DNA of 64,000 nt from the NCBI RefSeq assembly GCF_011455695.1, contig NZ_CP015030.1, forward strand, positions 558,001-622,000. The letters are read 5' to 3'. The stretch is from Mannheimia granulomatis. Lineage in GTDB: Bacteria; Pseudomonadota; Gammaproteobacteria; Enterobacterales; Pasteurellaceae. Every line of letters starts with the position of its first letter. Position 1 is the first letter of the stretch. A model generated the notes under the pieces. That model was not told where the DNA came from. It worked only from the letters and a program-made list of their open reading frames with translations, and searched no databases. Positions 8,844 through 18,747 of the stretch are shown here, in pieces. A program made the translations under genes and the position numbers.

Positions 8844-9401
8844 ATGAAGCAGTTACTTGAATTTATTCCGCTGATTCTATTTTTTGTTGTGTACAAAATG
8901 TCCGGCATTCAGATGGCATCTATTGTGCTGGTTCTTGCAACCATTGCTCAAATGGTTGCTTTAAAAGTGTTGTATGGAAAAATAGAAAAGCAGCAAGCTA
9001 TTATGGGGGGAGCCGTTGTTTTCTTTGGCTTATTAAGTGCTTATTTTAACGAAGTCAAATATTTACAATGGAAGGTGACGATTGTCTATTCCCTTTTTGC
9101 TTTAGTTTTATTGGTGAGTCAGTTTGGGTTTAAAACCCCATTAATTAAAAAATTATTGGGAAAAGAACTTCAATTACCAGATAAAGTCTGGAATAAGCTC
9201 AATTTAGGCTGGGCGTTGTTCTTTGTACTCTGTATGTTGTTGAACATTTATATCAGTCAATATTTCTCTGAAGAGATTTGGGTTGATTTTAAATCTTTCG
9301 GCATTATCGGCTTAACGTTGGTTGCAACTATTGCAACCGGATTTGTGATTTACCCTTATTTAAAAAATGCTGAAAAACAGGAACAGCAAAATGAAAAATA
9401 A
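8844..9401 (+). CDS. yciB: YciB, septation-associated inner-membrane protein
   Basis: The 185-residue protein has five hydrophobic segments and starts [18 protein letters not shown], the hallmark of the YciB/IspA (intracellular septation) family. In E. coli YciB interacts with division and elongation proteins and helps maintain envelope integrity. The segment LGWALFF...LNIYI...VDFKSFG is also typical. The gene overlaps the start of yciA by 11 bases, which implies translational coupling. Confidence 0.92.
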   Translation: MKQLLEFIPLILFFVVYKMSGIQMASIVLVLATIAQMVALKVLYGKIEKQQAIMGGAVVFFGLLSAYFNEVKYLQWKVTIVYSLFALVLLVSQFGFKTPLIKKLLGKELQLPDKVWNKLNLGWALFFVLCMLLNIYISQYFSEEIWVDFKSFGIIGLTLVATIATGFVIYPYLKNAEKQEQQNEK

Positions 9402-9846
9402 ACCTTACGAAAAAGACCCACAAGGGAAGTTAATTTTAAGAACCTTGGCAATGCCTTCGGATACTAATGCCAATGGGGATATTTTTGGCGGCTGGATTAT
9501 GTCGCAAATGGATTTAGGCGGGGCGATTTTAGCAAAAGAATTGGCTAAAGGCAGAGTGGTAACAGTTTCTGTAGATAAAATGATTTTCCATATGCCGATT
9601 TCAGTCGGTGATGTTGTATGTTGTTACGGCACGTTAATTCATGTAGGTCGCTCGTCTATGCAGGTAAAAGTGGAAGTCTTTATCAAACAAGTTTATGAAG
9701 GCGCACGTGAGCGTTTCCGTGTTACAGAAGCGTTATTTACCTATGTTGCTATTGATAAAGATGGAAAACCTCGTGCAGTGCCGAGAGAGAATAATCCGGA
9801 GCTTGATGAAGCACTATCATTAATTAATTCAACTGATATTGAATAA
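9391..9846 (+). CDS. yciA: acyl-CoA thioesterase YciA
   Basis: YciA hydrolyses a broad range of acyl-CoAs and is thought to protect the pool from futile acylation or to act in membrane lipid turnover. The 151-residue hot-dog-fold protein contains [19 protein letters not shown] with the conserved catalytic-region Asn and Asp, [18 protein letters not shown], and the C-terminal RAVPRENN. It is very like H. influenzae HI0827 as I recall it. The ATG at 9391 has AGGA eight bases upstream; an in-frame ATG at 9367 lies deeper within yciB and lacks a site. Confidence 0.94.
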   Translation: MKNKPYEKDPQGKLILRTLAMPSDTNANGDIFGGWIMSQMDLGGAILAKELAKGRVVTVSVDKMIFHMPISVGDVVCCYGTLIHVGRSSMQVKVEVFIKQVYEGARERFRVTEALFTYVAIDKDGKPRAVPRENNPELDEALSLINSTDIE

Positions 9847-9856
9847 GGAGAATATT

Positions 9857-10138
9857 ATGTACTATGTGATTTTTGCACAAGATAACCCGAATATGTTAGA
9901 AAAACGTTTGGAAGTTCGTCCTGCACATTTGGCTCGCTTAGAAAAACTTCAAGCAGAAGGTAGGTTATTTACTGCGGGTCCAAATCCGACGGAGGATGGT
10001 TCTGGCGTTACCGGCTCTACAGTGATTGCTGAGTTTAATTCTCTTGAAGAGGCCCAACAGTGGGCAAGCCAAGATCCTTATGTTGAGGCTGGCGTATATG
10101 GTGAGGTAATTATCAAACCATTTAAAAGAGTGTTTTAA
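9857..10138 (+). CDS. yciI: YciI family protein
   Basis: The 93-residue protein is a single YCII/ferredoxin-like domain. It has the conserved His in [10 protein letters not shown], the Asp in [11 protein letters not shown] and the [10 protein letters not shown] segment. The family's biochemical role is not settled. ATG 9857 follows AAGGAG; an upstream TTG is unlikely. It is the last gene of the yciCBAI cluster. Confidence 0.92.
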   Translation: MYYVIFAQDNPNMLEKRLEVRPAHLARLEKLQAEGRLFTAGPNPTEDGSGVTGSTVIAEFNSLEEAQQWASQDPYVEAGVYGEVIIKPFKRVF

Positions 10139-10190
10139 TTAACAAGCGATAATATTTTGCAGATTTTTTGCAAATTATCTTGATCTAGTT

Positions 10191-10211
10191 CCCCTCTTTT
10201 CTAAAGAGGGG
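10191..10211. repeat. GC-rich hairpin CCCCTCTTT / AAAGAGGGG
   Basis: A perfect 9-bp stem with a 3-base loop lies between yciI and glnE. It has no T-run on either side, so it is not a standard terminator. Hairpins of similar arms (C4 with T3, G4 with A3) occur at 7502, 59271 and 62266. Confidence 0.6.
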
Positions 10212-10265
10212 AGCAGATCTTCCAAATAAAAAATACAATCTCTCACTAATATACATTTTATTCTT

Positions 10266-13166
10266 ATGCTCTCCAATCTTCTTGCTCAATCTCAGTTATG
10301 TCTAAATGAACAATTGGTAGATTTGCAAAATCCTGAGCAAATTCAACCGCTTGTGGTCGCCATTTCTCTCTCCAATTTCGTAAAAAAAACCTTACAAAAA
10401 CAGCCCGATTTATTACATGAATGGCTAACACAGCCACCTACAGCACAAGACTGCGATAATTATTCTGAGCATTTAACGGAAATCTTGGCTCAGATTGAAG
10501 ATGAACAATCTCTTGCTCGTGAGTTACGCCTGTTCCGCCACCGTGAAATGGCAAAACTGAGTTTTATTCAATCTAATAAGCTGGCAACGGTAGAATTTGT
10601 ATTTCAACGTTTATCCGATTTAGCCGAAAGTTTAGTTTTAGCTGCCCGAGATTGGCTGTTTGATAAGTGCTGTGAAGAATACGGTACACCGATGAATAGT
10701 CTGGGTGAGAAGCAAGAGCTAATGATTCTAGGCATGGGAAAATTAGGTGGGAGAGAGCTTAATTTTTCTTCCGATATTGATCTGATTTTTACTTATCCTG
10801 ATGCTGGCGAAACGGAAGGTGGGCGAAAACCGATTGAGAACAGCAAATTTTTCACGCGAATGGGGCAGCGTTTAATTAAAGCGTTGGACGATATTACCGC
10901 AGATGGATTTGTTTACCGTACCGATATGCGGCTTCGTCCTTTTGGCGACAGTGGCGCTTTAGTGCTAAGTTTTGCCGCCATGGAAGATTACTACCAAGAA
11001 CAAGGTCGGGATTGGGAACGCTATGCGATGATTAAAGCCAAAATTTTAGGTGAAGATAACCAAAACCCGAATCATCGCTACTTAAAACAGATGTTACGCC
11101 CTTTTGTTTATCGCCGTTATTTGGATTTTAGTGCGATTCAATCTCTGCGAGAAATGAAAGAAAAAATCAGCCGAGAAGTGGTTCGCCGCAATTTAACCGA
11201 CAATATCAAGCTCGGTGCGGGGGGAATCCGTGAGGTGGAATTTATCGCCCAAACCTTCCAGATGATTCGTGGCGGGCGGGATAAAATTCTGCAAGAACGT
11301 AGCCTTTTGACCGTGTTACTACGTTTAAGCCAATTGACATTATTGAGTGAAGAAAAGGCGATGAAGTTATATAACGCCTATATTTTTTATCGCCAAATTG
11401 AAAATGTATTGCAAGCAATTGATGATAAGCAAACGCAAACCTTGCCGATTGATCTTGAAGATCAAGCCTGTGTGATGTTTGCTTGCCAAAGCTACTGGCA
11501 GCGCGATTTAGTAAGCGGTGAAAGCCGTTTGGTTGAACACCGTTTTGAAGATTGGACGCAGTTTTTAATGGTTTTAACGGCTTACCAAAATGAAGTTCGC
11601 CAGATCTTTAACGAAATCATCGGAGAGGAAGAGAGCGAAGATGAAAATAATCCGCTAAATGAAAAATTAGCCGAATGGAAAGATATTTTACACTATGAGA
11701 TTACATACGAAGATTTAGCCTTGCTGTTAAAAGACTATCCATTGGTAACCGACAGTGATTATGAGGAAATCTACCGTTTGTTTTCGACCACATTCCAAGA
11801 TTGGGTAAAACGCCCGATTGGCGGACGTGGGCGAAATGTGTTGCGTAATTTAATGCCCAAAATTGCTGACAGCATTTTTCAACGTGAAGATTATCTGGTA
11901 CTACTGCCTCGTATTATCAATATTGTAGATAAAATCACGACCCGCACTACCTATATTGAACTGATGCTGGAAGGCGAACAAATTTTGCCTCAACTTTTAA
12001 CGCTTTGTGGGCAGTCGGTTATGATTGCTGAGCAAATTGCCCGTTATCCGATGTTGTTGGATGAGTTAATTAGTTATCGCGGATTGAGCCAAGTGCTGGA
12101 ATTAGAAAATTACCGTTTAGCACTCCAAGATTACTTAATGCGGATTCCTGAAGAAGATGAAGAAGCTTTAATTGACGGTTTGCGGCAATTTAAACAGACC
12201 CATATTTTACGTATTGCGGCAGCAGATATTTTAGGAGTGTTACCTGTTATGAAAATCAGCGACCATCTCACTTATCTTGCCGAAGCGATTATTGATGCAG
12301 TGGTGAATATGGCGTGGAAACAAGTTACCTATCGTTTTGGGCAGCCGGAACATTTAGAAGCCGGTGAGAAAGGTTTTGCAGTAATTGGCTACGGCAAATT
12401 AGGTGGGATTGAGCTAGGTTATAATTCGGATTTAGATTTAGTTTTTTTGCATAATTCCCCTGAAGATAGCCAAACAGTAGGCGGTAAAAAAGCCATTTCC
12501 AGCCATCAGTTTTATTTAAAATTGGCACAGAAAATCAACTCGATTTTTAATTTGAATACCAGTGCCGGTATTTTATATGAAGTAGATATGAGACTTCGTC
12601 CATCAGGAGAGGCGGGGCTTTTGGTTAGCACATTTAAGGCCTATGATAACTACCAAAAAAACGAAGCATGGACTTGGGAGAGCCAAGCGTTAGTGCGAGC
12701 AAGATGTGTGTTTGGCTCAGAGAATCTTAAACAAGAATTTGAACAAATTCGCCAAACAACTCTATGCTTGCCTCGTACAAGCGGTCAATTACGCCAAGAA
12801 ATTTGCGAAATGCGACAAAAAATGTACCAGCATTTATCATCTCATTCACCGGATAGTTTCCATATTAAAACCGATCAAGGCGGAATTACCGATATTGAAT
12901 TTATCGCCCAATATTTGGTGTTGGCACACAGCTACCAAAAACCTCAAATGGCAGTGTGGTCAGATAATGTCAGAATTTTCGATAGTGCAGTAGAATCCGG
13001 TATTTTAAGCCAGCAAGATGGAAAAGAACTAAAACGTTGCTATACCTCATTACGCAATCAAATTCATCATTTAAATTTATTACGCAAACAGGGTGTTGTA
13101 GCGGGGACGGAATTTAAGGCTGAGCGAAATTTTGTTACGAAGATGTGGCATTTATTATTGAATTGA
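10266..13166 (+). CDS. glnE: glutamine synthetase adenylyltransferase/adenylyl-removing enzyme GlnE
   Basis: GlnE adenylylates glutamine synthetase when nitrogen is plentiful and deadenylylates it under limitation, directed by PII. The 966-residue protein has the two expected nucleotidyltransferase domains. The first motif, [20 protein letters not shown], starts near residue 156; the second, [20 protein letters not shown], near residue 708. Both keep the G-S-D-x-D core, and both are followed by [16 protein letters not shown] and [11 protein letters not shown] mark the helical domains after each. Length is slightly above the E. coli protein. The start follows a weak site. Neither glnA nor glnB is nearby. 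Confidence 0.95.
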   Translation: MLSNLLAQSQLCLNEQLVDLQNPEQIQPLVVAISLSNFVKKTLQKQPDLLHEWLTQPPTAQDCDNYSEHLTEILAQIEDEQSLARELRLFRHREMAKLSFIQSNKLATVEFVFQRLSDLAESLVLAARDWLFDKCCEEYGTPMNSLGEKQELMILGMGKLGGRELNFSSDIDLIFTYPDAGETEGGRKPIENSKFFTRMGQRLIKALDDITADGFVYRTDMRLRPFGDSGALVLSFAAMEDYYQEQGRDWERYAMIKAKILGEDNQNPNHRYLKQMLRPFVYRRYLDFSAIQSLREMKEKISREVVRRNLTDNIKLGAGGIREVEFIAQTFQMIRGGRDKILQERSLLTVLLRLSQLTLLSEEKAMKLYNAYIFYRQIENVLQAIDDKQTQTLPIDLEDQACVMFACQSYWQRDLVSGESRLVEHRFEDWTQFLMVLTAYQNEVRQIFNEIIGEEESEDENNPLNEKLAEWKDILHYEITYEDLALLLKDYPLVTDSDYEEIYRLFSTTFQDWVKRPIGGRGRNVLRNLMPKIADSIFQREDYLVLLPRIINIVDKITTRTTYIELMLEGEQILPQLLTLCGQSVMIAEQIARYPMLLDELISYRGLSQVLELENYRLALQDYLMRIPEEDEEALIDGLRQFKQTHILRIAAADILGVLPVMKISDHLTYLAEAIIDAVVNMAWKQVTYRFGQPEHLEAGEKGFAVIGYGKLGGIELGYNSDLDLVFLHNSPEDSQTVGGKKAISSHQFYLKLAQKINSIFNLNTSAGILYEVDMRLRPSGEAGLLVSTFKAYDNYQKNEAWTWESQALVRARCVFGSENLKQEFEQIRQTTLCLPRTSGQLRQEICEMRQKMYQHLSSHSPDSFHIKTDQGGITDIEFIAQYLVLAHSYQKPQMAVWSDNVRIFDSAVESGILSQQDGKELKRCYTSLRNQIHHLNLLRKQGVVAGTEFKAERNFVTKMWHLLLN

Positions 13167-13234
13167 TTTGCAAAAATTTTCGCAAAAATGACCGCTTGTT
13201 AGGCTATAATAGCCAAAATAAGAGGAGAAGGTGT

Positions 13235-13612
13235 ATGGAATATCAATTTACTCATAGTATTCACGGGGTTGTTGCAAAATGCTCAATGGATCACGAGGCT
13301 TTTGCTCGTTGGTTAAACTGTGAAATTACGGAAAATCAGAAAGATCTGGACACCATTTTTGCGGAAATAGAAAAATGTCGTGCCGCTTTCCCAAATCATT
13401 ATGAATGCGTTTTTGAAGGCAAAGAATACAGCATTTATTTTGATTATGACGAAGTGATGGCAAAGGCAAATAATTTAGATACTGCTTTTGAAGAAGACGA
13501 AATCGAGGATGGATTTCAGTTTTATAATCAAGAAAGCATCGCATTTTGTGGTTTGGACGATTTTGAAAAGTTTTTAAAAGCTTACAAGCTTTTTATGCAA
13601 ACCTATCATTAA
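13235..13612 (+). CDS. yacL: UPF0231 family protein YacL
   Basis: The 125-residue acidic protein begins [18 protein letters not shown] and ends in the family-typical block [15 protein letters not shown]. Function is unknown. The start is the ATG at 13235 with AGGAG upstream; reading the frame further upstream would run into the end of glnE. It lies 68 bases after glnE and is closed by a hairpin. Confidence 0.85.
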   Translation: MEYQFTHSIHGVVAKCSMDHEAFARWLNCEITENQKDLDTIFAEIEKCRAAFPNHYECVFEGKEYSIYFDYDEVMAKANNLDTAFEEDEIEDGFQFYNQESIAFCGLDDFEKFLKAYKLFMQTYH

Positions 13613-13621
13613 ATAGCAAAT

Positions 13622-13650
13622 AAAGGCATGGATGAGCCATGCTTTTATTT
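13622..13650 (+). terminator. terminator after yacL
   Basis: GCATGG (with flanking AAAG) pairs with CCATGC (CTTTT) around ATGAG, followed by ATTTTTTT. Confidence 0.75.
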
Positions 13651-13737
13651 TTTGGATTGTAAATCTAGACTATCAACAGACAGCAATTCCTTGTAGAATA
13701 ATCTTTTATATTAATTTTAAGCAACATTGAACAAATT

Positions 13738-14325
13738 ATGAGTCGTACTAAAAAAACACGTCGTATTACCGACATTATGCCGGCTAGAAAAAGTGATAAG
13801 CCAACACAGCCTACGCCAAAATTAGGTGGTGGTAAAAAGCGTAAACTTACTCGTTATGAGCTAGATGCTCAAGCCCGTGAGGAAAAGCGTAAACGTAAGC
13901 ACAAGGGGTTACCGACGGGCTCTCGTAATGCAGACCTAGCGGAGAAGAAAAAAGAAAGCGTGAAAGAGGTAAAAGATCCACGTATCGGCAGTCGTAAAAA
14001 AGTGCCATTAATGGTAGAGTTTGTCAATCAGCCGGAAAAAGGGCGTACTATCAAGCCTGTGCTGATTGAGCCACAAAAACCAACACTTTCGCCAGAGCAA
14101 GAGCTAGAGCAGTTAGAAAATAATGAATGCTTAAATCAGCTGTTAGATGATTTAGAAGCCGGTAAAACGTTATCTCTTGAAGATCAGAAATTTATGAATG
14201 AGTGTTTAGATCGTATTGATGAGTTGATGACTGAATTGGGTATCGAATTTGAAGATGAAGACAGCGATGCAGGAGATGCCTTACTTCGTCAATTTGAAAC
14301 AATGGATATTAATAAATTTCGCTAA
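13738..14325 (+). CDS. yihI: Der GTPase-activating protein YihI
   Basis: The 195-residue protein is highly basic in its N-terminal half ([32 protein letters not shown]) and acidic at the C-terminus ([23 protein letters not shown]). That arrangement is characteristic of YihI, which stimulates the GTPase Der during 50S ribosome assembly. No signal peptide or membrane segment is present. It is 25 bases upstream of the DUF2489 gene and hemN, so the three may be cotranscribed. YihI is next to hemN in E. coli too. Confidence 0.9.
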   Translation: MSRTKKTRRITDIMPARKSDKPTQPTPKLGGGKKRKLTRYELDAQAREEKRKRKHKGLPTGSRNADLAEKKKESVKEVKDPRIGSRKKVPLMVEFVNQPEKGRTIKPVLIEPQKPTLSPEQELEQLENNECLNQLLDDLEAGKTLSLEDQKFMNECLDRIDELMTELGIEFEDEDSDAGDALLRQFETMDINKFR

Positions 14326-14350
14326 TTATCAGCAAGGATGATAGCCGATT

Positions 14351-14821
14351 ATGATGCTAAAAATATTTCTTATTGTGTTGGCTGCTTTAATTCTAATTTC
14401 ATTGGCAGGTTATGCCATACATTTAATGCTGAAATTGCGAATTCAAAAAAGACGGGAAAAAGCGCTGCTTGAAGAGGCAAAACAGGCACAAAAAGAACGT
14501 TATTTGCGTATATTAGAAAGTATTGATGTGATTGCCAAAGCAATGATGTCAGAACAATGTGATTTATCTGAAGGGGTTTTAAGGTTAAAACCGTTATTAG
14601 ACGTTTTAGGTAGAAAATTAAGCCAATATACAGCGATGTGGGCGTTGTACCAAGTGGTGGAAAATATGCCGATTTTAGACGAGCGAAAAAAACTAAAACG
14701 TAATGAACGGATGAAGCTGGATTTGGAACGTGAAGCCAAAGAAGTTGAACTTGAATCAGATATCAAAATTGAGTGTTACCAACTATTACAAGATATTGAA
14801 GAAATGAAAAAGGCAATCTAA
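14351..14821 (+). CDS. DUF2489 family membrane-anchored protein
   Basis: The 156-residue protein has one N-terminal hydrophobic anchor (about 3-27) followed by a strongly charged, probably coiled-coil region. I recognise the DUF2489 layout, known mainly from gamma-proteobacteria; no function is established. Its stop TAA shares its last A with the hemN ATG (TAATG), so translation of the two is coupled. This suggests a need for matched expression with HemN but does not show a functional link. Confidence 0.75.
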   Translation: MMLKIFLIVLAALILISLAGYAIHLMLKLRIQKRREKALLEEAKQAQKERYLRILESIDVIAKAMMSEQCDLSEGVLRLKPLLDVLGRKLSQYTAMWALYQVVENMPILDERKKLKRNERMKLDLEREAKEVELESDIKIECYQLLQDIEEMKKAI

Positions 14822-16188
14822 TGTCAGAAATTATTTGGGATTTAGCCCTTATTCAAAAATATAATCAATCGGGACCTCGTTATACTTCATATCCGACAGC
14901 ATTGGAGTTTAATGAGAATTATACTAACGATGATTTTAAAGCGGCAGCGGCTCGTTATCCGGAGAGACCGCTTTCCCTTTATGTACATATTCCGTTTTGT
15001 CATAAGCTTTGTTATTTCTGTGGCTGTAATAAAGTCATTACACGCCATCGTCACAAAGTTGAAATTTATCTAGATTATCTTGAACGGGAAATCAAAACAC
15101 GTGCACCGTTATTTAAAAATCGACTGGTTACTCAAATTCACTGGGGTGGTGGTACACCAACCTACTTAGATGAAGATCAGTCTGCCCGTTTAATGGCAAT
15201 GCTTCGTTCCAATTTTGAAGTTAGTGATGAAGCCGAGATCAGCATTGAGATGGATCCTCGTGAAATTGAATTAAATATGCTTGATCATCTAAAAGCGATT
15301 GGCTTTAACCGTATCAGTATGGGGATTCAGGACTTTGATAAAGAAGTCCAACAATTGGTAAATCGTGAGCAAGATGAGGAATTTATCTTTGATTTGATGA
15401 AACGAGCTAAAGAGCTAGGTTTTGTTTCTACGAATGTGGATTTGATTTACGGTTTGCCAAAGCAAAACGTAGAGGGCTTTATGTATACCTTAAAGCGGGT
15501 AGTTGAGCTGAATCCGGATCGTATGAGTGTCTTTAATTATGCACACTTGCCAAGTCGTTTTGCGGCACAAATTAAAATCAAAGAAAATATGTTACCCGGA
15601 CCTGAAACTAAATTAACGATTTTGCAAAAGTCGATCGAATTTTTAGGGGAAAACGGTTATAAATTTATTGGCATGGATCACTTTGCTAAGCCGGACGACG
15701 AGTTGGCGATTGCACAAGAAAAAGGCATTTTACACCGTAATTTCCAAGGTTATACGACTCAAGAAGAGTGTGATTTATTAGGTATGGGAGTATCTGCGAT
15801 AAGCTTATTAGGCGATACTTATGCCCAAAACCAAAAAGAGTTACAGCAATATTATGCAGATGTTGAAGCAACAGGCATTGCCTTGCATAAAGGGATTGCA
15901 CTCAGTCAAGATGACTGTATTCGCCGTGATGTGATTAAAGCATTGATCTGTAATTTTAAATTGGATTTCACTACTATTGAAAACGCATACGGTATTGAGT
16001 TCAACTCCTATTTTGCTGAAGATTTAGACTTACTCAAACCATTGGCAGCAGATGGTTTATTAACACTGAGTGATAATGAAATTGTGGTTTCTCCTCAAGG
16101 ACGTTTACTCATTCGCAATATTTGCTTATGTTTTGATGTGTATTCAAGGCAATTAGCGAGAAGACAGCAATTTTCTCGTATTATTTAA
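14821..16188 (+). CDS. hemN: oxygen-independent coproporphyrinogen III oxidase
   Basis: HemN is the radical-SAM enzyme that decarboxylates coproporphyrinogen III to protoporphyrinogen IX without oxygen. The 455-residue length is right for true HemN rather than the shorter HemW. The cluster motif is CHKLCYFCGC (C60, C64, C67, plus C69). Y54 in YVHIPFC is expected to contact SAM. The N-terminal PRYTSYPTA tripwire, the GGGTPT motif and the C-terminal LFDVYSRQLA-like helix are present. The start overlaps the DUF2489 stop. An inverted uptake-signal pair follows. Confidence 0.96.
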   Translation: MSEIIWDLALIQKYNQSGPRYTSYPTALEFNENYTNDDFKAAAARYPERPLSLYVHIPFCHKLCYFCGCNKVITRHRHKVEIYLDYLEREIKTRAPLFKNRLVTQIHWGGGTPTYLDEDQSARLMAMLRSNFEVSDEAEISIEMDPREIELNMLDHLKAIGFNRISMGIQDFDKEVQQLVNREQDEEFIFDLMKRAKELGFVSTNVDLIYGLPKQNVEGFMYTLKRVVELNPDRMSVFNYAHLPSRFAAQIKIKENMLPGPETKLTILQKSIEFLGENGYKFIGMDHFAKPDDELAIAQEKGILHRNFQGYTTQEECDLLGMGVSAISLLGDTYAQNQKELQQYYADVEATGIALHKGIALSQDDCIRRDVIKALICNFKLDFTTIENAYGIEFNSYFAEDLDLLKPLAADGLLTLSDNEIVVSPQGRLLIRNICLCFDVYSRQLARRQQFSRII

Positions 16189-16189
16189 C

Positions 16190-16277
16190 GAACAAGCGGT
16201 CGTTTTTAGGCAAAATTTTACAAACCTCTAAACCTTGAACTATTTGTAAAATTTCTCTGTTTTTTGACCGCTTGTTC
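16190..16277. repeat. inverted pair of uptake signals between hemN and lptD
   Basis: GAACAAGCGGTC (16190-16201) and its exact complement (16266-16277) form 12-bp arms. Inside them the near-complementary CAAAATTTTACAAA (16211-16224) and TTTGTAAAATTT (16243-16254) form a second pair. It may act as a terminator for hemN, though lptD's start is only 22 bases beyond. Confidence 0.75.
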
Positions 16278-16299
16278 CCTAATTCATAAAGGAAAAAGT

Positions 16300-18633
16300 A
16301 TGAAACAGCGTTATAGCTTACTTTCTCTTGCTGTGATGGCAGCTTGTTATAGCAACTATACAGTCGCTGATTTAAGGCAACAATGTTTACTTGGCGTGCC
16401 TCAATTTCAAGGTGAATTGGTAGAAGGCGATCAACTTAGCATGCCTGTAACCATCGAGTCAGATAGTGCTGTGATTAATCAGCCACGAGATGCGACTTAC
16501 AGCGGTGATGTAAGTATCAAGCAGGGGAATCGTTCTATTGTTGCAGATCAAGTTCGTGTGGAACAAGATGGCGAAAATGCCCGTATGGCATATTTACAAG
16601 GTAATTTTAATTATCAAGATGATCTGATTCAAGCAACGGGCGCTGATGCAACAATTAATCTACTTTCCAAAGAGGCTAATCTTGCTAATGCTAACTATCA
16701 ATTAGTTGGCAGACAAGGCCGTGGTACGGCAGAGTTGGGCGAGTTTGGTAATGAGAAGCGAACGTTAAAAAATGCAAGTTTCACGTCTTGCTTGCTGGAT
16801 GATAACTCGTGGTCGATTGAAGCCAATGAGATGATCCAGCATGTCAAAGATGAATATGCCGAAATGTGGCATGCTCGCTTTAAAGTATTAGGTGTGCCGG
16901 TGTTTTATTCTCCGTATTTACAATTCCCAATTGGTGATCGTCGCCGCAGTGGTTTATTAATTCCAAGTTTTGAGCGTTCAAGTAGAAACGGTTGGACTTA
17001 CTCTCAACCATTTTATTGGAATATTGCACCTAATATGGATGCAACCATTACTCCAACTTATTACTCACGTCGTGGTTGGCAAATCAGTCCGGAGTTTAGA
17101 TATTTAACGAAAATCGGTCAAGGTTTGGTAGCCAGTGAATATATGGCAAGAGATCGTTTAACTGAATATCAGCCGGAAGATAAAGATCGTAAACGTTATT
17201 TGTTACATTGGCGTCATAGCATGAGCTTTTTAACCGATTGGCGTTTTTCGGTTGATTACACCAACGTAAGTGATAGACGTTATTTCTCGGATTTTGATTC
17301 GGCTTATGGTAACCGCACAGATGGCTATGCGACTCAGAACTTTAAGTTAGGCTACTATCAACCAAACTATAATTTGTCGATTTCAGGTAAAAAATTCCAA
17401 ACATTCGATAATTTGAATATCGGACCTTACCGAGTATTACCGCAAATTGATTTTAATTACTACAAAAATGATTTAATTCAAGGTGGTGATTTTAAATTTT
17501 TTGCTCAAGCTGCACGTTTTGAAAATGATAGCAGGTTGATGCCGAAAGCATGGCGTTTTCATGCAGAACCAACACTTAATTTTCCTCTTGCAAACCGCTA
17601 TGGTAGTTTGAATGTAGAAACAAAATTATATGCAACTCACTATATGCAAAATAAAGGAAGTGAGAGTACAGAGGAAATAAAGAAAAGTGTAAGTCGTGTA
17701 ATCCCTCAGTTTAAATTAGATTTCCAAACGGTTTTAGAGTCGGATAAACAGTTATTTTCAGGTTTTAACCAAACACTTGAACCTCGAGTGCAATATATTT
17801 ACCGCCCATATAAAAACCAAAGCGATATTGGTTCAAAGAGACACCAAAGTGTAAGCTTAGGCTATGATTCCGCGCTGTTACAAAATGATTATTTCTCACT
17901 GTTTAATGATCGCCGTTATAGTGGTTTAGACCGTATTTCGTCTGCCAATTTAGTTACAGCTGGTGGAACAACCCGCTTCTTTAATGATAAAAGCGGAGAA
18001 GAGGTTTTTAACTTCAGTTTAGGGCAGACTTATTATCTGGGTCCATCAAAAATTGATGATAGTGTAGAGAATAGTATCAATAAACGTACTGCCTCGTGGT
18101 CAGCAGAGTCTAACTGGAAATTTCATAAAAATTGGAATTGGCATGGTAGCTATCAATATGATACTCGTCTGAAGCAGACCTCTTTGGCAAATATGTCTTT
18201 ACAATATAAGCCTCAGTCGGATAAGTTGATTCAATTAAATTATCGTTATGCAAGTAAGGATTATATTAATCAGAACTTAAATACGAATAAGTATGGTCAA
18301 TCTATTAAACAGGTAGGTGCAGTTTTTGCTTGGGAATTAACGGATAAGATCTCAATGATGACAAGTTACTACCAAGATATTGCATTGAATAAGCCGGTTG
18401 AAGGGCAGCTTTCGTTAAATTATAACACTTGCTGTTGGGCTGCGAATGTTTATGTTGCTCGCAGATTGGTTTCTACTCCGGTAGGTTCGCCAGATACTAT
18501 CAACGATTTGTACTATGATAACAAATTCGGTATTAACTTTGAGTTACGCTTCGGGACGAGTTATAGTAATGGCGTATCAAGAATGTTAAAACGAGGCATT
18601 ATTCCTTATACAGAGCCTTACGGTATTAACTAA
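16300..18633 (+). CDS. lptD: LPS-assembly protein LptD
   Basis: LptD is the outer-membrane barrel that, with LptE, places LPS in the outer leaflet. The 777-residue product begins with a signal peptide (about 1-25, ending near TVADL). It then has an OstA/LptA-like jellyroll ([26 protein letters not shown]) and a C-terminal barrel. The Cys near the N-terminus (QCLLG), another in TSCLLDD, and the pair in NTCCWAA are those expected to form the inter-domain disulfides. ATG 16300 with AAAGGA upstream is preferred to an upstream frame extension. No surA follows; the gene ends in a strong terminator. Confidence 0.95.
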   Translation: MKQRYSLLSLAVMAACYSNYTVADLRQQCLLGVPQFQGELVEGDQLSMPVTIESDSAVINQPRDATYSGDVSIKQGNRSIVADQVRVEQDGENARMAYLQGNFNYQDDLIQATGADATINLLSKEANLANANYQLVGRQGRGTAELGEFGNEKRTLKNASFTSCLLDDNSWSIEANEMIQHVKDEYAEMWHARFKVLGVPVFYSPYLQFPIGDRRRSGLLIPSFERSSRNGWTYSQPFYWNIAPNMDATITPTYYSRRGWQISPEFRYLTKIGQGLVASEYMARDRLTEYQPEDKDRKRYLLHWRHSMSFLTDWRFSVDYTNVSDRRYFSDFDSAYGNRTDGYATQNFKLGYYQPNYNLSISGKKFQTFDNLNIGPYRVLPQIDFNYYKNDLIQGGDFKFFAQAARFENDSRLMPKAWRFHAEPTLNFPLANRYGSLNVETKLYATHYMQNKGSESTEEIKKSVSRVIPQFKLDFQTVLESDKQLFSGFNQTLEPRVQYIYRPYKNQSDIGSKRHQSVSLGYDSALLQNDYFSLFNDRRYSGLDRISSANLVTAGGTTRFFNDKSGEEVFNFSLGQTYYLGPSKIDDSVENSINKRTASWSAESNWKFHKNWNWHGSYQYDTRLKQTSLANMSLQYKPQSDKLIQLNYRYASKDYINQNLNTNKYGQSIKQVGAVFAWELTDKISMMTSYYQDIALNKPVEGQLSLNYNTCCWAANVYVARRLVSTPVGSPDTINDLYYDNKFGINFELRFGTSYSNGVSRMLKRGIIPYTEPYGIN

Positions 18634-18636
18634 AAC

Positions 18637-18665
18637 AAAAGCGAGAACAATGTTCTCGCTTTTTT
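18637..18665 (+). terminator. terminator after lptD
   Basis: AGCGAGAACA / TGTTCTCGCT, a 10-bp perfect stem around one A, is followed by six Ts. Confidence 0.9.
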
Positions 18666-18682
18666 CATATTTGTGTTTTTAC

Positions 18683-18738
18683 CAAGCGGTCAGATATTGT
18701 TGAAATTTTGCAAATTTTCTACCAAATTTAACCGCTTG
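18683..18738. repeat. inverted uptake-signal pair between lptD and ppc
   Basis: CAAGCGGT (18683-18690) and ACCGCTTG (18731-18738) flank a T/A-rich centre with GAAATTTTGCAAATTT. It may act as the ppc terminator on the minus strand. Confidence 0.6.
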
Positions 18739-18747
18739 CAATGCAAT

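Noticed and set aside
12706-12993. Open frame of 95 codons inside glnE on the same strand
   Set aside because: It lies wholly within the second nucleotidyltransferase half of glnE in another frame, with no ribosome-binding site.
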